Shown one piece after another: positions 34,468 through 45,700 of a DNA stretch of 64,000 nt. The stretch comes from Phoronis australis (taxonomy: Eukaryota; Phoronida; Phoronidae), in assembly GCA_002633005.1 (NCBI GenBank), contig NMRA01000554.1, positions 62,001 to 126,000 of the forward strand, written 5' to 3'. Made by a program: the position numbers and the translations under genes. Below the pieces are notes generated by a model. The model had not been told where the DNA came from. It ran no database searches and saw only the letters and a list, made by a program, of their open reading frames with translations. Each line of letters opens with the position of its first letter. Within the stretch, counting starts at the first letter, position 1.

Positions 34468-34550
34468 CCTATATTAATATAGGGGGCCCCGCCCTCCGGC
34501 CTCCTTTCAGCGAGGCCCCCTATATTAATATAGGGGGCCTCGCTTTTGAG
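34468..34550. repeat. 51-bp tandem repeat with perfect palindromes at a gap edge
   Basis: CCTATATTAATATAGG recurs with a 51-bp period (34468 and 34519). The second copy sits in a perfect 28-bp palindrome centred on TTAA (AGGCCCCCTATA and its complement). The array runs into the 34285-34467 assembly gap, which suggests that a longer satellite or hairpin array was not assembled. Confidence 0.75.
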
Positions 34551-34763
34551 GACCGAAATTCAATTTTTTGCCTATGTCATTTTAATAAGAATAAGTCATT
34601 TTAAATAATAAGCTGTTTCTTGAATTTTCGCCACTTTGGGATTTCTGTCTAGGAAAAACCACTGGCGTGACAATATTGCACAACCTCCTTAGTCCATTAT
34701 ATTCGTATTGTACACAAGCCAGTCGGGAAACAAAAGTGCCACTAGAGGATTCACGTGGTCATC

Positions 34764-35555
34764 TCAGTTTACAGTACTAAACCAGCATTTCCATTTGTAA
34801 CTCAAAGTAAAGCCAAAGGAAAATGGATACCGTCTTTTCAAAACATTCGTCACGTTCCTAGGAACTTTCACAAGTTGACCAGCGAATTGCCTCGTCTTTA
34901 ATGGCAGTACATCTGAAATGGGTACAGCATACCAACCCAAAAAACGACTAAATTTGGTCACCAATCCTTCTTCGAAACTGGCTGCATGACGACACAGATT
35001 TTGTCGATCGTTTTCACAGAACTTCCAACGAACCAAATCAGCCTGAAGGGGATAGCTTCTCAGTCGAGTTTTTACTTCGTATTCCACTACTATGACATTG
35101 CCCGACATACCAAAATCTTGTAGACGTTTTTTGAAAAAAATGTTAAACTGATTTTCATTATCATTTACCAGACGGCTTATGTCCACGTCACCGTCGTGTC
35201 GAAGTAAATCATTTCCTCTCCACAAACCAAGTAAAACTCCATAATCAAGCCAGTACGTCTGATTAGACTCCTCAAAAATCTGAACAATCGTTTTTACCAT
35301 GTGTCGTAATCCTTCAATCTTCGCCTCTTCCATTAAGCACTCGTCGTTGTAGTATCCTATGAAGAGAGGCAACAACAGGAAATGGCACAAGAAGGCGATT
35401 AGCAACAGCAATATCAACGCTTTCTTCGGATTCAGTCTGGACCTATTTACACTAGAGAACGCGCAAAGAGGCATGCCGGGGAAACTACAGCTTCTCACGC
35501 ATATATTGATGCTCCCAGTGAGATCATACGTAGCTACACAGCATTCACTCGACAA
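34764..35555 (-). CDS. LicD / fukutin-type nucleotidyltransferase-fold membrane protein, 263 aa, intronless
   Basis: The family (LicD, fukutin, FKRP) transfers phospho-linked groups such as phosphocholine or ribitol phosphate to glycans; animal members act in the Golgi. Residues 44-45 (KK) precede one hydrophobic segment at about 46-68, so this is a predicted type II protein with a short cytosolic tail and a lumenal domain. NQT at 98-100 is a possible glycosylation site. The motif block YWLDYGVLLGLWRGNDLL, then RHDGDVDI (101-126), matches the LicD pattern (DYGTLLG...R...DDDIDI); D122, D124 and D126 are the likely metal ligands. Aromatic and Cys residues follow through to the stop. No intron interrupts it. 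A TATA-like box lies at 35702-35709, about 150 bp upstream. The exact substrate cannot be inferred. A retrogene origin is possible. Confidence 0.8.
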   Translation of the reverse strand: MSSECCVATYDLTGSINICVRSCSFPGMPLCAFSSVNRSRLNPKKALILLLLIAFLCHFLLLPLFIGYYNDECLMEEAKIEGLRHMVKTIVQIFEESNQTYWLDYGVLLGLWRGNDLLRHDGDVDISRLVNDNENQFNIFFKKRLQDFGMSGNVIVVEYEVKTRLRSYPLQADLVRWKFCENDRQNLCRHAASFEEGLVTKFSRFLGWYAVPISDVLPLKTRQFAGQLVKVPRNVTNVLKRRYPFSFGFTLSYKWKCWFSTVN

Positions 35556-35701
35556 CCAATTGGTCGATGTAGGACTCGGCGACAGACACTTGAGTAGATT
35601 ATAATCAGCACTAACAAGACTCTAAGAAGTCAACTCAGCCTCGTTAGATTAACACCTGGTCGAGTGGGTCGCGCAGATCGTGCTTTATTCTGCTAACCAG
35701 G

Positions 35702-35709
35702 TTATATAA
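35702..35709 (-). promoter_or_regulatory. Probable TATA box of the LicD-type gene
   Basis: TTATATAA (self-complementary) lies 147 bp upstream of the ATG at 35555 on the minus strand, leaving room for a 5' UTR of ~115-120 nt. Confidence 0.45.
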
Positions 35710-35924
35710 GCAGCAGCTCAGCTATTGTCCATTCGCAACAAGTGGAGCCTTGCAACTACATGTTCGTTACAGCTAAATCTGGCTTCTATAGCAACTAATT
35801 GGTCAACGATCAGCGCCCGGTCAAAAGTAGCTTATGATACGAGCGCAACGCTATTCGAGGCCCCGCGCTCACAACGTTTTTAGACTGAGGCGTCATAAAC
35901 GTATACGCACACGTGCAAATACTA

Positions 35925-36281
35925 TACCTAAACTACACGGTCAAGGGACTCATAAACACGACTCACGGACCTGCAAACACCGTCCACTGACTCACAAACA
36001 CGGTAACGGACTCACAAAACACCATCCACGCACCCAAATACACGGACTCGTATTCACGAGGAAACACGGTTAACGGACCGCCACACACGGGTCACGGACA
36101 AAAGGAAGATGCCAGCTGACTCAGGAAGCCAATGAGTCCGTGTCCCCCGTACTTTTGCGTGGATCGTGTTTTGTGAGTCCGTTCCCGTGTTTGTGAGTCA
36201 GTGGACGGTGTTTGCAGGTCCGTGAGTCGTGTTCATGCGTACGTGCCCGTGTTTATGAGTCCGTTGACCGTAGTTTAGGTA
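35925..36281. repeat. 357-bp imperfect hairpin built of GTGTTTGTGAGTCCGT-like units
   Basis: The left arm (35925-~36040) and right arm (~36155-36281) are reverse complements along most of their length, both ending in TACCTAAACTAC or its complement. Within each arm a 16-18-bp unit (GTGTTTGTGAGTCCGT and variants) recurs several times. A ~115-bp spacer carries two more unit copies. The structure could be a foldback element or a hairpin RNA source. The basic, His/Lys/Arg-rich frame through the left arm is just the repeat being translated. Confidence 0.8.
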
Positions 36282-36396
36282 CCTAATTGTTTATTATGGG
36301 GACTACCTTCGAAAGTAATAGCGAAGTGGGGCGTATCACGCGTAGACGCGCTGTACATCACATATTCATTCCCAATGTAAAATTCCAGGCTTAATA

Positions 36397-36676
36397 TGAT
36401 ACAGTGGCGGACCTAGGATACCAAGGGGGGCCGACATGTTGTCTTCGATTGTATGTGCAGCAGGCCCGAACTCGCGGGAGTGCGGGAGCCTAGTATGTGA
36501 ACAATCTGTTCAGAAAATCTACCGGTGGGCTAAAAAAAACAATTGTCGCGATCTGCGGCGCCCCCTTCTCCGCGATATTTCCACTCGCTTCACGCTCTTG
36601 CTGTTCCATTTTTGCTTGCGGCAGCCAAGGGGGAGGGGGAGCCTGCCCCCCCCCCCTTAAATCCGCCTATGTGATA
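36397..36676. mobile_element. Short MITE with CAGTGGCGGA-type ends and polypyrimidine/polypurine tracts
   Basis: The element 36402-36671 starts CAGTGGCGGA and ends TCCGCCTATG, an imperfect ~10-bp inverted repeat, flanked by TGATA on both sides (36397-36401, 36672-36676). It carries G6 near the left end and C13 near the right end. Similar CAGTGGCGGA...-ended elements are common in animal genomes. The superfamily is not determined. Confidence 0.5.
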
Positions 36677-37126
36677 CGCTGTGCTTCGGGCATAAACATG
36701 CAAAATTAGTTTACTAACTTTGCAAATAACAATTTCTAGTGACAAACTTCTCGCAATAGATTACTAAGGTGAATAAGTTCCTAAAAGCCATGCCGAGTAA
36801 TTTACGAGCAGGGTACTTCTTACATAACAAAATGTTCAGCAAACGACGACAATAATAAAGTAACGCAAATGCCAAGATTCTTGTTGTCGCTTTGGAAAGA
36901 AAGAGAAAAATAAAGTTTGAATGACATTTAGACGTCCCGCGGTAAAGAAGTCTCATCTTCGTTTACATATAGAAGTAAACACCACGGTCCCTTTCCGGAT
37001 GAAAAATATGTCGACAGTTCAGAGGCAACGACGGAAAAACTTAATTCTAATGAACAAGATAATTTGGGAAATCGAACAGCATAGCTTTTAGCCTAGGCTA
37101 GAGCTCTGTGCATTTAGCCAGACAAA

Positions 37127-37167
37127 GCAATAGTATTTTTCTTGCCCGACAAGAAAAATACTATTGC
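37127..37167. repeat. Perfect 18-bp inverted repeat with 5-nt loop
   Basis: GCAATAGTATTTTTCTTG (37127-37144) is followed by CCCGA and then its exact reverse complement (37150-37167). Confidence 0.9.
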
Positions 37168-37198
37168 CATGAGAAAGTAATTAGTAATTGCTCTTCCA

Positions 37199-37526
37199 CT
37201 CCCAGTTTTATGATGGAAAATTATGTAGTGCTTGCAACAAAGAGGTGGAGCGACTATGTGAGGATGATGACGACATGCGCGCTGAAATTTACGAGTTATA
37301 CCACGAGCGGTCGGCCGGGCAACCCGACCCCCTTTGGTACGCCCATAGGGGTAGAAAGAGCAGAACACACTCGGCGTCACTCGCAACTTCAGTCAAGAGA
37401 ATTGAATTCTCTTACTGGACGTCTCAACTGTTACCTTGTAAAATTGCTGATTTCCCCACCACACTCAGTGGCCCCCTACGTTTTTGTTCCGAGTTTGAGG
37501 CCTCCTTGGTAATCCTCCTCTTCTAA
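37199..37526 (+). other. Possible coding fragment with a Cys-x2-Cys motif
   Basis: After a pyrimidine-rich acceptor-like CACTCCCAG (ends ~37204) an open frame reads FYDGKLCSACNKEVERLCED then DDDMRAEIYELYHERSAGQ, and stays open to 37526. DGKLxCxxCxxE resembles the zinc-finger start of BED/CGGBP1-like transposon proteins. No partner exon or His pair was found. It could be a transposon remnant or a chance frame. Confidence 0.25.
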
Positions 37527-37529
37527 GCA

Positions 37530-39300
37530 TTGACAGTATAACAGGAAGACTTTATACGCGAGGGTCATTATTTCGTTAACTGACCAAGATGCTTTTAAAG
37601 TGCTACTAATGCGGTGAACAGGTTCTTTGGGATTATTTGTCTTCGATGTTTACATTACGTTTAGACTCCATTAAAAACGGCATGAGTGAACTTAATTTTC
37701 AACGTTAAAATGGCCGTTGGGGTAGTCCTTTTCAGGGAGTCAAAATTAATGCTACATTGACCCAGACTGCTCACATATGCAAATTGTATCCATGCCATAA
37801 TCATAGAATTCTAGAGATTGTGGAGAAGCAGATCGTGGTCACACCAAGGAGGGCACATCGGCTTTCGTTCACTTCGGATCAAATTCACAGTGGACACTTG
37901 CGGAACCGCGATCACAACTCGCATGTCGCCTCAAACTTTTCTCAATAGGTGTCGCTAAATACAAAATCTCACTCGGTTCGATGAAAAATGGTATGGGTGT
38001 ATTTCTCTTCTCATCATGCCATGAAAACCGTTTTTTCTTGAAACTCTTACTTTTTGGTCCTTTGTCTAATTCTTTAATTTATTGTACACCTACTATAGCT
38101 ACAACACGAAAGCTAATGTTTTACGGCAGTCGCGTGACATTTTTGGATCAGGTGACAACGCAAGGACATTTTTATGTTTTTAAGCTTTCCACTCAACCGT
38201 GAAATTCTAGCCACTAAAAATCGAGTATCAGAAGGCAAAACTAAACTATCTCTGGGACACGAGAGGTTTGACTGTACGATACCCTGCATCTGAAACTCAG
38301 TAGCGCATGACTTTTGTTTTTGTGCAGAGCGGACCTTTCTCTCGGTTTCGGGGTTTACTCGGCACAGGATGCTGTTGGACATTTCAGATGCCAATGCATT
38401 TAGAGGGTGCATTTGTTTCCATGAAAATGTCACCTTTTCAAACGGGTTTGTTACAAAAATATCAACCTTTTGCAGATGTTACTTCGATCGTAACCCTTTC
38501 GCAGAAAGTGATTTTTGGACCGAGATGAATTTTCATTTATCCATCTAATAATACAAAAAGAGGTGTCATGTTGTCTAAAATTAGTGCGGTCATCTTTCAA
38601 ATTTGCTACAAAAGCTTGAAGAGATCATTTTTAAAACCCTCTGTAGATTTGCGTAGTTGGTGGAAAGGGAGAATTTTGTAAAATTTTGAATTCCACTTTG
38701 CCGAAACCTTTTCGTTGGAAACCTTGTCAGAAAATGCTCGTTTAGACATACACATTTAGCTAGATGGTTGGGCATTAGCTCTTTGAGAATTTTTTCAGAA
38801 GTGGCACTTTTTCACGAAGAGTTTGGAGGTAAAAACTTCAATTACCCTTTTCCTGGCGGTATCATACACGTCAACCCCCTCAGGTACCCAACCGCATCAT
38901 CTTCTGTAAACATCCATATTTAAGAAAAAAATCCATAAGATCTTTAAAATGGATTGCAACGTGACATTTTAATAATTCAATTACATAAAAGACATGCTCA
39001 TATAAACTAGCGAGTTGCATTAAACAATATATGAGCTGCTATATTCATGATGCATCACATGTAGGCTACGTTTGTAAATGTTATGCGCTGTTATCATCGT
39101 GGGAATTGATTATAACTCTAAATAAATTTTGAATTTTTTTAAAAGAATCCATATAACTTTATTTCTACGCCCGTATACTACGTTTATTGAATTAAATCTG
39201 TATAAAATACGGACATTTCGTATGGGTTTACATGAATGAGGTACGTCCCCTCGCCTCTTCTGGTCCAGTCGAGCACGAACACTCAAGCAGCGGAGCGGGC
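37530..39300. other. Intergenic stretch before TMTC1
   Basis: AT-rich, no supported exon, RNA gene or transposon end recognised. Confidence 0.4.
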
Positions 39301-39321
39301 TGTACTTGCATGGTATTGTAG

Positions 39322-39351
39322 CCAATCATAGTTCTCAGAGATGTGACGTCA
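39322..39351 (+). promoter_or_regulatory. TMTC1: CCAAT box and consensus CRE upstream of TMTC1
   Basis: CCAAT at 39322-39326 and the full palindromic CRE TGACGTCA at 39344-39351 lie within 65 bp of the first ATG at 39385. Both are typical proximal promoter elements for CREB/ATF- and NF-Y-driven genes. No TATA box is seen. Confidence 0.45.
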
Positions 39352-39384
39352 TGTTTTACGTAAAAGTGCGGGATCACTTGTCAA

Positions 39385-39755
39385 ATGCTCATTTGGGAAA
39401 CAAGCATGCCGGAGGAAAGTTGTGTTGCGATTTCCGCGCGCTACAAGAAGAGTTATCGGCAGGGCAAGTTGACAATTAATAATAATTATGTGTACGCAGA
39501 CGTTCCATTGTGCCGAGCATGGGAAGTTAATTCGTGGATATATTACATGGTTTGTACTGCAGCATCTATAATTTGTTATGCCAATAGCTTGCGCGGAGAT
39601 TTTGTGCACGACGATGTTATGGCAATAAAGACCAACCCTGATGTCCTTCCGGGCACTCCGATATTACAAGTGTTTAAACACGATTTTTGGGGAAAGTCGA
39701 TGGCGTCAAATACCAGTCACAAGTCGTACCGACCGCTGTGTGTATTAACTTTCAG
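39385..39755 (+). CDS. TMTC1: TMTC1 exon 1 (protein O-mannosyltransferase, N-terminal part)
   Basis: TMTC1-4 are multipass ER proteins with a GT-C-type mannosyltransferase fold and C-terminal TPR repeats; they O-mannosylate cadherin domains. This exon encodes 123 codons plus two bases up to the donor AG|GTAAGA. A first hydrophobic segment (SWIYYMVCTAASIICYA) precedes SLRGDFVHDDVMAI, with the conserved lumenal HDD motif, then TNPDVLPGTP, HDFWGK and NTSHKSYRPLCVLTFR. The wording of these blocks is closest to TMTC1 among the paralogues (DFVHDDV, NPDV, NTSHKSYRPLCVLTF). Translation may start at 39385 or at the second Met, 39406 (MPEESC), which has a better context. Confidence 0.9.
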
Positions 39756-42700
39756 GTAAGAAAAAAGCTAAATGCCAACTTGAAGTCGAGTTCGTGGCCA
39801 TGAATAAACAAACTTAGTTGTCTCTTCTGTTTCTACCGCAGTCACATAACTGGGTCATATCAATGCTCCTTCAGGTCTTCACACGTAGCATACGATTTGC
39901 TTATCTCATTAGCCATCATAAGAACTGTCCCAGACTGAGTCCGTCTGATAAGGGACAGCTATATTTGCAGTAAACTTGGTTTCCCATCAGTTATTTCTGT
40001 TGTAGCCTCATGCCTGGTGGTGAATCCAACTTTATATGTTTCAGATGAATTCCGTTTTTATTTCAATTTTTTCTTATCTTCACATGTCTTTGTCAAGGAA
40101 TGTTGCATTAACCAATTTAAACCTTACGGCTCATTTTAACAGACTTTTTGAGCATTTTTGCAAAGTATGGTGTAAATGTTGCCAATGACTGTATCGTTGC
40201 TAGGCGATGATACATCGCCTGTAATGGAGCTGCGCAACTGATTTAATGCTTTGATTTATGACATAAAGTACTAAACATTATGTAAGGAAACAATTACTTG
40301 TGAACAATGGATTTGACATAAATACACATCAAAATCTGCAATTATCTATATTTCTTGACATTTAAAACAGAAACGTGGTAATTGCTTCCCATTTCATAAT
40401 TTCTGAAAAAAAAGGTTTAGCCAAGTAATTAACGCATTGCAGCGAAGACATAAATTTCCAACAAAGTCACTTTTCATGAGATCCCTGGAGTGCTAAGTGA
40501 AATACACAACATTCATCTGTTCTCTGTACAGCATGTTAACTGCCTGTTTATTGAACATCTATGTCTTGGATGAATGGTGCACCAGGTAATCAAACCATCC
40601 AACTTACCTTTTGAGCAAACACTTGTTGTGCCAGATCAACTGTTACTGGATTCAGTATTCTTGAGACCGTGGATGATCCTGCTTGTTATATAATGCTGAT
40701 GTGTCAGAGTTCTTGATTCAAAGATATGTGCTGCTCTGGGTTGAGTGCTGTTTTTATGTTTGGAAAGAATTTTAACTGGCTGCTGTTACTGCTTGCTGAC
40801 ATTTTACAATTACCTTTGAGGTGGAAGGGGAAGGGAAATACCTGTTTGACATATGCGTTGAATTTTGTTTGGAATTGCAATTAAAAGGACACTTGATCTG
40901 ATACAAGTGCCATCCTGTGGGCTGGGCATGTTGAAGAATTGGGCCATTTTGCATGCTTCTCATTGGAGGGGTACTTTCCAAATTGAACTGAACTTTCTAA
41001 AACATTTCTAATAGTTTAGAAATATTTTGTGAAGTATTGCCCGATACCAGGCCTTTCCAAAAAAGTTCCCACCAACATGAAAGAGTGGAACATGTGGCAT
41101 GATGTCATTATTTTGTCAGTTTTGAGCCTTAGAAGAAACTTTAAAAGTGATATCTCACAAATGAACGATTAAATTCAAATTCTTTGGCAAACATGCTTCT
41201 TACATACTTACTGCAAAATGCTGTTAGAAATTGTTTTTAAAATGTTCTGCTTTTAGCTAATATGTTATCAAAAACAGGACTGTTATGATTTTTATGAAAA
41301 ATGCTAGTGTTTCATAAAACTAAATGATTATTTGAAAACCTATAACAAGTTGAGATTTCATTTTGAAATTTCCATCAATTGAAATTTGGTCGTGTTATTA
41401 TTGATACCGTTGTTTTGTTTGAGATGTTCCTTTGTTGTTCTGAATGTACCTTTGTTGTTATGCAAAATTTTACTAAGAAGACCTGGTCATGTGACCTAAG
41501 TCTTAGATTGGTAAAAGGTTAAAAAATTCTTCACGGATTTATAGTTTTGGAAATGCATGCTTTTTACATAGTGGAAATCTACAGTTTTGTTGATCTAATT
41601 GTTCACAAAAATAACCAAAAACACAGAACACCGTGTTGTGCACTCCTGGACTTGGCTCAACATTTCAATTGACAACGTTTTGTCATACCCAATTTCCTCA
41701 AGGTTCAATCCTGGTGAGAACACTGATAATGGATAATCAAAAAGAGCTCTACCAGTTCTCTAAGACCCTGTTTTTGGTGTTTTTTTTTGTAACTTCTAAA
41801 TCACTTCAGGGAAAATCCCTGGAAATTCCTTGTTCGACAATTCTTCATTTATTTAGCGCAAAAATGGCTTACAAGTAAAATTCTTTTTTGACAACAACAG
41901 TAAGGATAAATAAGATTTTAGTATATTACAAGCATGGGTTGTAGCTACTATTTTTGGAATAATTATTTTCAAAGTTATGTCCGTTATTGTTTCTTAGTTC
42001 TCAATATCAAATGGTGGTTCAGAGGTTGTGTAGCTACCTTCTCATGTTTGTGTGTTCCATAGATGTTAACAGACACACATCACACATGTGAGAGCTTCCT
42101 GGCTAAATCCTATTATCACCCACTGGGCTTCAGGCCATTAACTCATTGCTGTATATATATTTGGTTGACTTTGTTAAACAAACATTGAATAGTCAACACT
42201 CAACACTAACTTTTCTACAGTGTTACTATTGGCTTCAGCCCTGATAAAAAGATGGCGGCTTACCATTTTTATGGCTTTTACAAACAATTTATGCCATTCG
42301 GGGGGGGGGGGGGNNNNGGTTGCAATCAAGCTCCCTCCTACTGTTAATTGTTTGGTGATATCCTCAAAGCAAACTGCCTGATTCAGTTGGCTTACTTTTC
42401 AAAATTTTGAAAATGTTAATCAATAAGGTTTTACTCTGTACGACCAGCATTCTGAAAGAGTAACCAAGATTTCATAAGCAAAGAAATACTTCCGATTGAT
42501 ATAGGTCCCGGATTTGGCTTGTTGCGATAAGAAGTTTGGATTTTACATTGATTAGTTTGAAAAACAATTTAACGTGTTTGAACTCACAGAAGATAAGTTT
42601 TTTTTTCAGCGAAACTGGTCATTTTGGATGTTTGACACCAGTTCAGTGTACTGACACCTAGGTTTTAGATACATACCAACCCTTCTCAGAGTACACATGT

Positions 42701-45700
42701 ACTTTCCAACATGCACATGAATTTTGTACCATAATTCTCATGTAGTTTGAATTCTCTGCTGTTGAGAATGTTGGTAGCTTCAATATCAGTTAGTAGAATT
42801 TGTTAGCTTACACTTGCTTCAGAGGAATACTTTGAAAGCTTGGTTTGACTACAGTGGTTATAAAAAAATGTAATTGAAAGTGAACACTGCTTGAGACTAA
42901 TTAGGTGCCTGGTAATTAAGCACCTGTTTCATATCATTTCTTAAAACTAATCTACCATATTCCAATTTTGTGTTAGCTTTGAGTCTGTATGATATTCATT
43001 GACTAGGTACACTTGATATAATTGGCCTCTTAGCTATAGTACAGGACAAGCATAATCAGACAAAATACCATTTTCCGTCATTAGCGCTAGTTGGGTTTGC
43101 AGCAGAAATGACAAATAATGACTATGATAGTGGGAAAAGTCTACATGGCTTAACTACATTTCTAACTTTCCTGTTAACTCCCTTCATTCTTGGTTGTCAG
43201 GGAAGGCTTTGAGTCTGATTACGAGTTCAGTTTCTGCTCTGCCCTTTCTACAGTTAATTCTGAGTAATTTTGTGTGAATACTTTTGATGTGAATTGTAGT
43301 TTAGTACGTGTCGGAAAGTTCATACCAGTTTCTTGTTAAAGCATCCTGCTTCCGTATAAGAAACTAACTTTTGATTATAGACCACCATTACCGCTTTGGC
43401 CTTAATTTGTTCCTTACTCAGATGAGAAGTTGTTTTGGGTCTGTCGAAGAACTTGTAGTTCATCATTGCTTGAGACTATGCACCCCTAATGAAATGACAC
43501 AACGTGACAAGTGAACTACTGACAGATCACAGTTCTCTCCTAGAACAGAAATCCTACCTATTTTGACCAAGGAACAATTTGGAATCAATTTCATTTCAGT
43601 AAAGTTCTAAATCAAACTTGGGTTTATAGCTGCTTTGACATCAATGGAGCAACTTGTGTTGGGGAGTTTTTGTGCAGCAACACAGACTTCTGTTTATCAA
43701 CTGTTGTAATGATTCAACATTCAAAGATCAGATAATTATTCTTACATAAGGATTCCTATGGCACAGAACAACTTCATTGATTTATTGTGGGTAATAGCAG
43801 TGTCAAGGAATTTATTAGCCAGAAATGCTTTTAGACAGTGGGAACTTCTTCATCACTGGTTTCAAAATGCAACATAAGGCTTAGCTCCCATATGAATTGG
43901 ATTGAGCAAACTGTGCACAGGGGGTTGGACTGAAAGGCTAATGCTGTTCTTGTACCAATAAAGCACTATGTGTTGTAATTGTGGGTTATTAGTTTTGTAT
44001 GAAATACATTTGTGAATAGCCCATTGACTGGCATCAGTTTACTATCAAATCTAATGAAATGTGGACTGTATTCTTCAGCTGTGCCAGTCAGAGCCAAGCT
44101 AATATAGCGTGAATAGACCAATGGTCTGGTGTGTTTATGTTTATCATTTCTTTATGTAGATCCTTGCCCTAGCTTTGCTTGGTGTTTTGAGAACTGAAAG
44201 CTTTCAACATAAAGGCGTGAAGCTCAACTGTGTTATAATGTGGGGTAATTGAAAAATATTGCATTTTCCTGGCTTGTTAATTGACCAAGCTGTCAGGCCT
44301 GGCAGGCTTTCATATAGTAGGGAACCAGGATGTTTGAATATGCTGCTTAATTTCATGATTTTTATGTAGCTGCTTCAAAGATAACTAAAAAATTGCAAAA
44401 GGATTCGGAAGGAAAGATATTGCAAATGATTACTGAAAAAATTCCAACTGTTTTTTTTTGTTATTTTTTCTTAAAAACTATCAATTCTCTTGAGCTAGGT
44501 TAGCTTAGATTCACTTGGTACATGCGATGTTCATCAGGAAAATGTTACCTGTTTTTTCAAACTGAGTGTTGGAGGAATGGCAAAACTGATTTCATCTGGG
44601 TTGGTTATGCGTTGTTAGAAAAGTTTGGCTGTGTACATGATATCTGCACCGTGCTCAGAGAGACAATCTCCCTTTGCACTCCAAAAGGATTTTTATTAAT
44701 TACCGGTAACTCGATTAGGTGTGTGTTGTTTTAATGAAAATTTGTTTTCAACCACATCTTTAAATTTGCCGTCTAAATTTGAAACTTTACTGTAGTCTTA
44801 GGGTAGTGTCTTTAGGTCTACAGTATAGTACCATTGTCTGTTTGGGTACATCACTGTGGAAACACACTTCTCTTTATGTGTGCAGCATCTGTGCTGCTCA
44901 TATGGCGTGAAAAATTGTGTTGCAGTGGTCCAGCTTATTAGTAATGGTCCAGGACCCTTGTACCTTATTGTAGTCCTTCATGAATAACAGCTGTGAACAA
45001 AGGAAATGTGCATTTTGGAAGGTTAATATCTGAACACCTGGTCCACTGAATGAATGCCATGATGGGTGAGATTTTGTTCAAATGAGGAAAATTGTGGGTC
45101 ATGTACACACCTTTGGTTGTACTAAATATCCGGTACATAGACATTTAGAGAAAACTGTGGGTCATGTACTTAAGGTAGATTGTACTTAGTGTATCATACA
45201 AAGAGTGCGGGGGGGGTACTCAACCACATTTTTGGATGTAGGTGTATGCTAAAGATCTGATATATTCGTGTAACTGGCGTAAGTCTCATCAGCTGTATAA
45301 ATTGCTGCTATACGGAAAAGCCGCCTCTCATAGTCAGCTCTGCTACTAAATGTATGTTAACATAAACAGTGAAGATAACTTGAGCTTTTGTATTAGGTTC
45401 GTTACTTTACTAATATTGAAGATAATGTCTAGTGATGACTAGACATTAACTCAGTTAAGTTTATATCGCAATGTAACGCTGCAATTTCATACTTACTAAT
45501 CTTAATTGTAATTTTTTTCTGGTATGAAGAGTCAAACACATATTTGGATGGTAAAATGACTGAAATGAAACACTTATATCTAGAAGACCAATAGATATTT
45601 AAACAAAACATTCACGAATTTCTAATGTATTACGTGACATTGTCACTTCTATGCTGTTATAACGCTGGTCTCACCTTGTTCCCAACTCAGTTTAAAGGTG

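Noticed and set aside
35359-35604. Plus-strand frame opposite the LicD-type gene
   Set aside because: Antisense shadow of a convincing coding region.
35834-36073. 79-codon His/Lys/Arg-rich frame
   Set aside because: It is the translation of the tandem units of the hairpin repeat, not a gene.
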